This document shows positions 27,301-36,300 of a stretch of 64,000 bases of DNA, one piece after another (the first letter of the stretch is position 1; each line of letters opens with the position of its first letter). The notes beneath the pieces were generated by a model that did no database searches, was not told the DNA's origin, and worked only from the letters and a program-made list of their open reading frames with translations. A program made the position numbers and the translations under genes. The stretch comes from Deltaproteobacteria bacterium (GTDB lineage Bacteria; Myxococcota_A; UBA9042; PHBI01). Where the stretch lies: assembly GCA_011526585.1 (NCBI GenBank), contig WYBB01000115.1:42265-106264 (forward strand), read 5' to 3'.

Positions 27301-30300
27301 GCTCGCGCCGACCGGGCTCACCTCGATCGGCAAGGCGTGGGTCTGACCCGGGCCGAGCAGCGGGACCTCGCAGGTGATCGTGTCGCCGCTCGCGAGGCAG
27401 TCGCCGGAGGTCGGTGTCACCATCAGGCCGGGCGCCGGCGTGAGCGTGACCGCGCCGCCCGGGAAGACGTCGCCGCCCTGCCCCGCGACCTCGAGGGTCG
27501 CGCTGCCGCTGGCCGCGGGCGCGGCGCTGATCTGCGCGGGCTGCCAGCTGAGCGTCGCGCCTTCGCCGCTCGGCGCACCGAAGCGCCACGAGGCGGCGGC
27601 GGAGGTCGTGCCGGAGAGGGTGAGCGGCGCCGAGAGGGTGGCCGCGAGCGCGACGCGCAGGTCGGTCGCGCTCTGGCCCGAGAGCACGACGTCGACGCTC
27701 TCGCCGGCATCGAGCGGCGGCAGCGCGCAGCGCGCGCCGAGCGCGTCGAAGGTACAGACGCCGCTGTCGACCCCCGCATCGACGAGGACCTCGGGGTGAT
27801 CGCTGGCGAGGGTGAGCATGGCGTCGAGGAGCGGCTCGCTCCCGTCGTTTTCGACCGTGAAGGTGGTGCTCGCCAGCGTGTCGAGATCGACGGCGACGAA
27901 GCTCGGGCTCGCGTGGACCTCGACGGGCAGGACGGCCTGGGCGGGCTGGCAGGTCGTGAGCGCGAGGCCGCCGAGCTGCCAGGCGCCGGGCTCGACGCCG
28001 GCGACGCGCCAGCGGGCTTGCAGGTTGACGGTGTCTACGCCGAGCGCGGCGCGGCCGAGCGCGAGGGAATAGGCGGCGGGCTGACCGGGTGTCGGCGACG
28101 GCTCCGCGATGTAGACGTCCTGCCAGCTCTGGCCGCCGTCGGTCGAGATCGCGACGGTGGCGTCGGCGCCTTCGCCGAAGGTGCGGGCGTCGAACCAGCT
28201 GATCCAGACGGCGTCGGTCGTGGCGGGCAGCGCGACGCTCGGCGTCGTCAGCGCGCCGGCGGCGTCGGTGAGCACCCAGCGAAGCGGCGCCTCGGGGCTC
28301 GGCGTGCCAGGCGCGAAGCCCTCCGCGTCGACCGGCGTCGCGTCGCCGTCGACGAAGCCGGCCGTGTCGATCCAGGGGCTGCACAGGTCGGACGGCGCGA
28401 CGAGCACGACGGCGGAGGTGGCGTCGTCGAGCGCATCGGCGTCCGCGCCCTCGAGGCTCGCGAGCCACGTGATGACCGCGGCGTCGGCGTGCACGAGCTC
28501 GAGCGCGATCCGGGTCTCGGCGCCGGGGGCGAGCGCGTCGACGGGGCAGTGCCAGGCGTCCCCGACCGCCGCGCAGGCCGGGGCGTAGACACTGTCTACG
28601 GGGATCGACGGCGTGAGCACGAGCGTGCCGGCCGGCGCGCCGCTCGCGCTCGAGACGGTGAAGCTCAGCGTGGCCGGCGCGTTGGTGGCGGCCTCGACGA
28701 CCGGGGTGGTCGTGGCGAGCGCGCGGTTGAACGGGGCGACGGTGACGCCGAGCTCGTCGCAGTGTTCTTCCAGTACCGCCTCGCCGGAGACGCGACGCGC
28801 GCACGTTTGCAGCGTGCCATCGGCCGGGGGCGCGTCGAAGGCGAGCGCGATCGGCAGCGAGCCGGAGGCCGGGACCTCGCCGGGCAGGCAGATCACGACG
28901 TCGCCGAGCGGCGCGCAGGCGGCGTCGGCGCCGCGGAAGACCATGCCGGCCGGCGGCGTGACGATGAGCTGGACGTCGACGAGCGGGCTCGCGCCGCTGT
29001 TGGAGAGCGTCGCGGTCCAGGTGGCGAGCGCGCCGCTGGGCAGCGCGGAGCCTGGGCTGGTGAGGTCGATCGACAGGGCGGGCGGCGGCGCGGTGACGGT
29101 GAGCGGCGGCAGCGTCGCGACCTGCGGGCCCTCGATGTTGGGCGCGGGGCTCGACGCCTCGACGACGACGTCGTGCGTGCCGCCCTGCGAGAAGACGAGC
29201 GCGAGGTCCAGGGTGACGGTGTTGACCGGGAAGCCGGCCGCGCAGGCGAGGGCACCGAGCTCGCAGGTGACCTCGGCGCCGGCGACCGTGCAAGGGTGCG
29301 TGTCGGGGATCACCGAGGTCCCGGTCGGGACGTCCAGGGTGATCGTCAGGTCGGTGATGGTACCGACGAAGCCGGGGTAGCAGGCGACGGTCGAGGTCAG
29401 CGCCACCGCCTCGCCGGTCGCGTAGGTGCGGTAGTCGACGTAGCTCGTCTGCTGGATGAGGTAGCGCACCGGGCCGACGAGCAGATCGGCCTCGGCGCGG
29501 TCGTCGCTCGGGTCGGGGTCGCGCGTCTCGCTCGCGACGGTTGCGACGATGGGATAGGTGCCGGCGCTGTCGCTGCGCACGAGGTAGGCCACCTCCCAGA
29601 TCTCCCCCAGGCCGAGGTCGGGCGGCGCGCAGCTCAGGCCTCCGGTGCGCGGCGTGCAGGTGCCGCCCGTGATCCAGTCCTCGGCGCCGAGCTCGACGCC
29701 GGCGGGCAGGTCGATCTCGACCGTGAGGCCGGTCGCGGTGTCCGGTCCGGTGTTCTCGACGGTCGGCTGGAAGTAGCCCCACTGGTCGATGGCGGCGCCC
29801 TCGACGTAGAGCGTGAGCGCGAGGTCGGCCTCGGGCCCGGCGATCGGCACGACGCTCGGCCCGAATTCGGAGCTGCCGTCGGGGCCGGTGGCGATCGCGG
29901 TGAGAGACTCGCCGGGGTTCGGCGAGCGGCTCAGGGTGACGCTGCCCGCGGCCTGGCCGCTGCCGTCGGTCGTGAGCTCGGCCGAGCCGAGGAGCAGGTC
30001 GGCCTCGCCGTGGCCGCTCGGATCGGGATCGGCGACGCCGTAGACATCGATCATATAGGTCGTGCTCGCGGCCGAGCTCAGCGTGACCGCGACGCTGGTC
30101 GTGTCCTCGTCGAAGGCGCCGACGATCGGGTGGTTCTGCGAGCCGTTGGGCCCGCCGTCGGCATCGAGCGCGTCGTTGGCGATGGGGATCGCGCCGCCGA
30201 GCGAGACGCCGAGCTCGGCGTTGTCCGCGAGCGCGTTGCCCCGGATGACCACGCCCGAGACCGCGCCGACCCGGATCCCGGCCGCGCCCGCGCCGGCGAT

Positions 30301-33300
30301 CGTGTTGCCTTCGCCGGGGGCGACGCCGCCGATCTTCGCGTGCGCGCCGACCGCGAGGATCCCGTGCTCGGTCGGGGCGCCGCGGCGGGTGCCGTCGGGG
30401 TCGACGCCGATGCGGTTGCCGACGATGAGCGTACCGTCGGCGAGCGGTACGCCGGACCCGCTGACGTCGTAGATCGCGAAGCGCGGGCTCCCGAGCATGA
30501 CGTTGCCCGACAGCGTCGTGGCCGGCGCGTCCGCGAGCAGCACCAGCGGGTTGGCGATCGGCGTGACGGCGCCCCACGGGCCGTCGCGCCCATCGCGCAG
30601 GAGGCCGAAGACGTTGTCGCGCACGAGGGTGCCGCGGGCGCCGCCGAGCAGGCGCACGCACGCGAGCTGGAGACCGTGATCGGTCTCGGCGCCGCACGCG
30701 CCGACGAGGTTGTCGTCGATGACCACGTCATCGACCCCGTAGACCCGGACGGCGCCGCCTTCGCACACGGTCGCGGCGCGGCCGTCGGCGGTGAGGCCGA
30801 GGAGGTTGTCCGCGATGGCGACCTCGCTGACCGCGCCGAAGTGCCCGTCGACGTGCACGCAGGCGTCGACGTCGAAGGTGTTGGCGATGGTGTTGTGGCT
30901 CACCGTGACGCGCGCCGCGCCGTCGCGCACCAAGACGCCCCGGGGCCACACGCGCCAGTAGGTGTCGAAGTCGACGTCGGGCCCGGGCAGCGCGAGGCCC
31001 GACGGCAGAAGCCCGATGCGGTTGTTCGTGATGACGGTGTCGTTCGTGCCGGCGCCTTCGACGTAGAGGCCGCTCAGGGTGTTGTCGTCGATGGTCGTGC
31101 CGGTCGCGCCGCCGCCGACGTAGAACGCCGTCTGCACCTGGGCCGTGAAGCCGGGCTTCACCGGCGTCTGCAGATCGGCGAAGAGGCCGATGAAGTTCGA
31201 CTTCACGAGGTTGTCGGTCGTGTCGGCGCCGGTCAGCTCGAGCGTGCCGACGCCGAAGACGTTGCCGGCTCCGGGCGCGCCGACGACGTTGTCGTGGCCG
31301 TGCTCGATCGCCAGGCCGCGCACGTTGTAGAGGCGGCAGAGGCCATCGTAGAGCGTGGCGACGCCGATGTCCGGCGCGGGCTGGCAGGTGCCGTCGGCGG
31401 CGAGGCCGACGAGGTTGTTGTAGAAGTGGTTGTCGTGGCCGCCGCCCTCGACGACGATCGCGTCCTGGTGGTCGCCGAAGACGTTGCGGTCGGCCTGATC
31501 GAGGCCGCCGATCGTCCAGCCGGAGGCGCCGTCGAGCACGAGGCCCTGGAGGTTCTTCTCGAGGCAGGGCCCGCGGCCCTCCTCGGCCGGTCCGGGGTCG
31601 TCGCGCGTGAACGCGTTGCAGAGGCCGTTGGCGCCGAGGCCGAAGAGGCTCTCGCGCAAGACGGCGCCGGTGCCGTCGCCGGTCGCGAGCACGCCGGTGT
31701 TGGCGCCGTTGACGACGACGCGGTCGATCCGGGCGCGCGGCGTGTCGCGTAGCCGCAGCCCGATCGTGAGGTCGGCGCTGAGGCGCAGCCCGTCCTCGGG
31801 GTCGACGTTGACGCGCGCACCGTCGACGCGGATGTCCTCGCCGCTGAGATCGAGGCCGTAGGTCGCGCCGCCGTTGATGCGGCCGACCCAGCTCTCGGCG
31901 ATCATCAGATCGGTCGCGCCGTCGGCGACGACGGCGGCGTGCTCGGTCGTGCCGCCCGTCGCGTAGAGCGGGCGGCCGAGCCAGGAGTCTGCGACACGCG
32001 CGGCCGGCTGCGTGATGACGAGGCCGTGGCCGTCGACGTCGCGGAGCTTCACGCCGACCAGGCCCGCGGCGGCGACGCCGAATTCGAGCAGGCGGCCGGG
32101 GCCGGGCAGGCTCGCGCCGGAGATCGTCAGGCCCGGCTCGGAGGCGGTCGGGCCGGGCACGTCGGAGCCGTCGATCACCGCGGGTGTCGTGAGCGTGGGC
32201 AGCGCGCTGGTCGGGGCGATCGTCGTCGGCGCGGCGAAGTCGAAGACGACGTAGCGCGGGAGCTGCGAGGCGTTGATCTCGGTGAGCGCCGCGCGCAGGG
32301 TGCAGGTGTTGGCGGCGGTGGCGCACTGGCCGTCGCCGGGGTCCGCGTCGTCGGCGTCGCCCGCGTCGTCGGCGATCATGACGGGCAAGAGCGGCGTGCC
32401 CGGGTCCTCGATCGTGCCGTCGGCGGGATCGTCATCGCCGCGGCCGTCGTCCTGCACGGTGACCTCGAGCACGCGCGCCGAGATCAACTTCGCGCCGGTC
32501 TGGGTCCCGGCGTCCCAGGTGAACTCCGACCACTGCTGCGTGCCGTCGTCGTACTTCCACCACGCGTGCGCGGGCACGCCGGCGGGGAAGGTGAAGCGCA
32601 CGGTCGCGAGCGCGCCCGGCGCGAGGCCGCTGACGCGGAAGCCGAAGGTGCCGTCGGGTGCGAGCGGGGCCCGGTGGCCGGCCGGGAGCGGGCTCGGGTT
32701 GGCGCGCGGCACGAGCTCGAGGATCGTGTTCGCGGTCAGGGACTCGGCGATGAAGGGGCCGTACTTCGGGATCACGATCGTCGTGACGTGCGGCTGCAGG
32801 CTGTCCTTGGTGTTGTCGCGGTTGGCGTCACCGTTGTTGGGGCCCTGGTCCTCGGCGGCGTCGGGCGTGCCGTCGCCGTCGCTGTCGCTCGAGGTGATCG
32901 TGAGCGTCGCGGTGCTGGTGTCGTTGCTCGGGTCGGCGTCGCCGCTCACCTTCGCCTGCGCGGAGAGCGTGATGGCGCCGGCGCGGGTACCGGCGATCTG
33001 CGACGAGAAGACCTCGGTCTGGGTCGGTGAAAGAGACGGGATGGCGCAGTGCGCGACGCCTTGCTGGAGCGTGCAGCCCGCGGCGAGCGCGCTCACCGAG
33101 ACCAGCGCGCCGAGGTTGATCGTCGCGGTCGTCGCGTCCGAGGCGACCGAGCCGACGTTCTGCACGCTGAGCTGCAGCGTGACCGCGTCGCCGACGCCGG
33201 CGGTGTCGGGGATCGCGGCGAGCGTGACCGCGAGGTCGGGGCCGAGCACGCGCGTCGTGAGGCTCGCCGCGTTGTTGTTCGCGTTGGCGTCGGGCTCGTA

Positions 33301-36300
33301 GCGCGAGGTGACGCGCGCGGGGATCGTCACGTCCCCGGCTTTCTTCAGGCGCGCACCGAAGGTGACGTCGACGTGCGCCCCGGGGGCGATGGGGCCGGCC
33401 AGCGTGCAGACGCGGCCGGTGTTCGTCGCGGCGCAGCCGGTCGCGCCGTCGACGGTGATGAGATCGATGAGGCCGGCCGGCTCCGTGAAGGCGATCGCCG
33501 GGTGCTCGGCGGGGGCGGGCCCTGTGTTGTGCACCTCCATGACCCACTCACCGCGCTCGTCGACGGTCTTGCCGCTCGGGGCGGTGAGGACCGAGATGGA
33601 GAGGTCGGGGCCCTGGGCTTCGAGGGTGGCGGTCGCGGCCGTCGGCAGGCCCGCGGCCGTCCGCACGGTCCCGAGCGCGCGCAGCGTGCGCGTCGCCGGA
33701 CCATGACTCGAGCGCACGGTGTACTGCATGCGTATCGACCCGTTGGCAGGGATCGACTCGAGCAGGCAACGCGCCGGGCTGAGCGTGCAAGTGCCGCTGG
33801 TCGTCGTGAGCGACTCGAGCTGAAACGGCGACGGGACGTCGACAAGGTCGACGTGGATCTTGTCCTCGGGCGCGTCACCGGCGGCGATCCCGTAGCCCGA
33901 GAGATCGGTGGCGTCGAGGGCGCCCGCGAGCGCGTCATCGTAGGGTCCCTGGACGGTAGACGGTGTGAACACCAGGCCGAGCTTCGGTGCGCGCACGTTG
34001 ATGGCGGTCGTCGCCTTGTTGTTGGTCTTGTCGAGCTCGGGTCCGAGGGCGTGGGCCTCGACCTCGAAGTCGACCTTGCCGATGCAGCTCGCCTTGTAGG
34101 TGAAGCGCAGGATCGCCTCGGCCCCGGGCGCGAGGTCGCAGTAGAATAGGCCTGGCCCGATGCCGGTGCTGCAGGCAGACATCGATGAGGTGATCTCGGT
34201 GAGCGGGGCGTCGCAGCCCGGGGTGCCCGTTGCCTTGGGCCGAGAGATTATGTCGGTGCCGATGGCCTCGGTCGTGGTCGAGTTGTTGCGCAGGCGGAAG
34301 TCGACACTGCCGGTCTGCGGTGGCACCGGGAAGCTCGTCGGGTCGTTCTTGACGTGTGTCACCTCGAGGTCGGGCCCGACGACCTCGAGGTTGGCCTTCA
34401 GGTCGAAGACCTTCTCGTTGTTGTCCTTGGGCTGATTGACAGAACCATTGATGAGCGCACTGCCGAGCTTCTTGCCACGGAGCGGGAGCGTGAAGGTCAC
34501 CTCGCCGAACGCGACGACGTCTTGCTCGCATTCGATGCGCCCCGGCTCGCTCGTGCAGCCCGTGGGCACGGAGCCGACGACCTCGAGCCGGTCCGCGGGG
34601 AAGGTGAGGAGCCCGTGCGCGGGCTTGGCCGCGGCCGGACCCAGGTTCTTGATCTTCAGGTCGAGCGAGAACGCGACTTGGGCCTCGACCTTGGCCGGGC
34701 CGCTGAGCGTCGGCTCCAGCTCGGCCCCCAAGACGCCGAAGAGATCCGTCGCCACGTTGTCGCCGGGTTTCTCTTCGTTGGAATCAGTGGCGGTGGCGAG
34801 GACCTGGTTGTTGCCCCGTTGGTCCGGCGTGATGGTGAAGGTCGTCTCGTGGTGCTCGTTCTCGGCGCCGAGGAAGGGCAACTTGCAGGTGATGCGCGTG
34901 CCGCGGCGATCGGGGAGCAGGAGCTGCGCCCATGTGCAGTCGAGGCTGGCGTTGGACGAGGTGAGGCCGGTCGCGCCGATCGTCAGGTCGATGACGACCT
35001 TGCTCCCCTCCGGCGGGGAGGCGCCGAGGCCGGCGTTGGTCGCGCTGAAGACGAGCGTCGTCTCCGTGCCGCGGACGAACCCGTCGGGGAACGACACCAC
35101 ACCCGGTAGCCGGACGCTCGGGACGATGTCCGGCCCCTTGGCGACGAAGGTGTGCTTCATCGGGTAGAGCGCGGCCGAGGCGTTGGGCTCGGTCGACGAG
35201 ACGTTGATCGTGTGCACGACGTCGCCCTTGCCGCGCGCGTCGACACTCATGGAGATGATCGTGCTCTCCTGGGCGGCCATGGCGCCGAGCGTGCAGGTGA
35301 CGACCGAGCCTTCGCCGGTCTTGGTCACGGGGCAGATGATCGCGCCGCCGCGCGCGCTGGCCCCAAAGACGGCGACCCCCGCCGGGTGTGCGAGCAGCAT
35401 GGTCACGACGACGTTGCTGGCGTCGTCGTTCGCCTCGTTCTTGATCGTCCAGCTGACCTCCTCGTCGACGTAGGTGCGGTAGGTCGGCGCGGGCGTCGGC
35501 GCCTCGACGCGGAGGTCGACCGCGCCGAGCCAGACCTTGACGGGGAGCGTCTCGTTGCCCGGCTTGGAGTCGGGGTGCAGGCCCTGGAACCGGGCCGGCA
35601 ACGAGACCTCGCGCGCGACCTCGCCGTCGGCCTTGGGCGGCGCGACGAGCGGGATCTGCACGCTGTAGAGCTGCCCGGTCGGGAGTGCGTCCGCCGGGCG
35701 CGGCAGGGCGCAGCGCACCATGCCCGGGGTCGGCAGCGCCTGGCAGCCCGTCGGCAGGGAGCCGAGGGTGAACGGGCGCGCGTCGAGGTCGATGAAGAAG
35801 GTGTCGGTATGGCCGGGCCCGTCGTCGCGTCCGACCAGGGTGATGGTGGTCGCGCCGCTCCACGGCACGACGCGCACACTCGGCGTGCCCGAGACGGCGA
35901 CGAGGTCGGGGCGGCGGAAGGTGATCGGCAGGGTGGTCTTGTCGTTCGCAGGGAAGAGGTCGGGCTTGCCGTCGAGCGGCGTGGTCGCGGCGGTGATGAC
36001 GACTCCGGTCTCGGGGGCGATGACGGCGCTCGGATCGAGCAGGCCGAACGAGATCGTGCGCGAGAAGCTGCCGGCGTTGTTGCTCTGCTCGGGGCCGTCG
36101 CAGCTGAGCGGCAGGCAGGTCTTGCCGTCGCCGCAGGCGGTGGCGGTGCAGCCGCTGATGTCGTCGACGGCGACGACGAGCGGCGTCGCGGAGGTGAGGG
36201 TGACGCGCCCGCGGGCGAGCTCGCCGCCGCGGTTGCGCATGATGAGGAAGGCGAGCGCGCTCTCGTGCATGCCGACGACGGCCGGATCGGGGGTCGGCGC

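Noticed and set aside
25561..31752. Very long plus-strand open frame (about 2,060 codons) opposite the giant surface protein gene
   Set aside because: High GC removes stop codons from antisense frames. The translation is monotonous (Arg, Gly, Ala, Val, Asp) with no domain, while the minus strand reads as clear modular protein.
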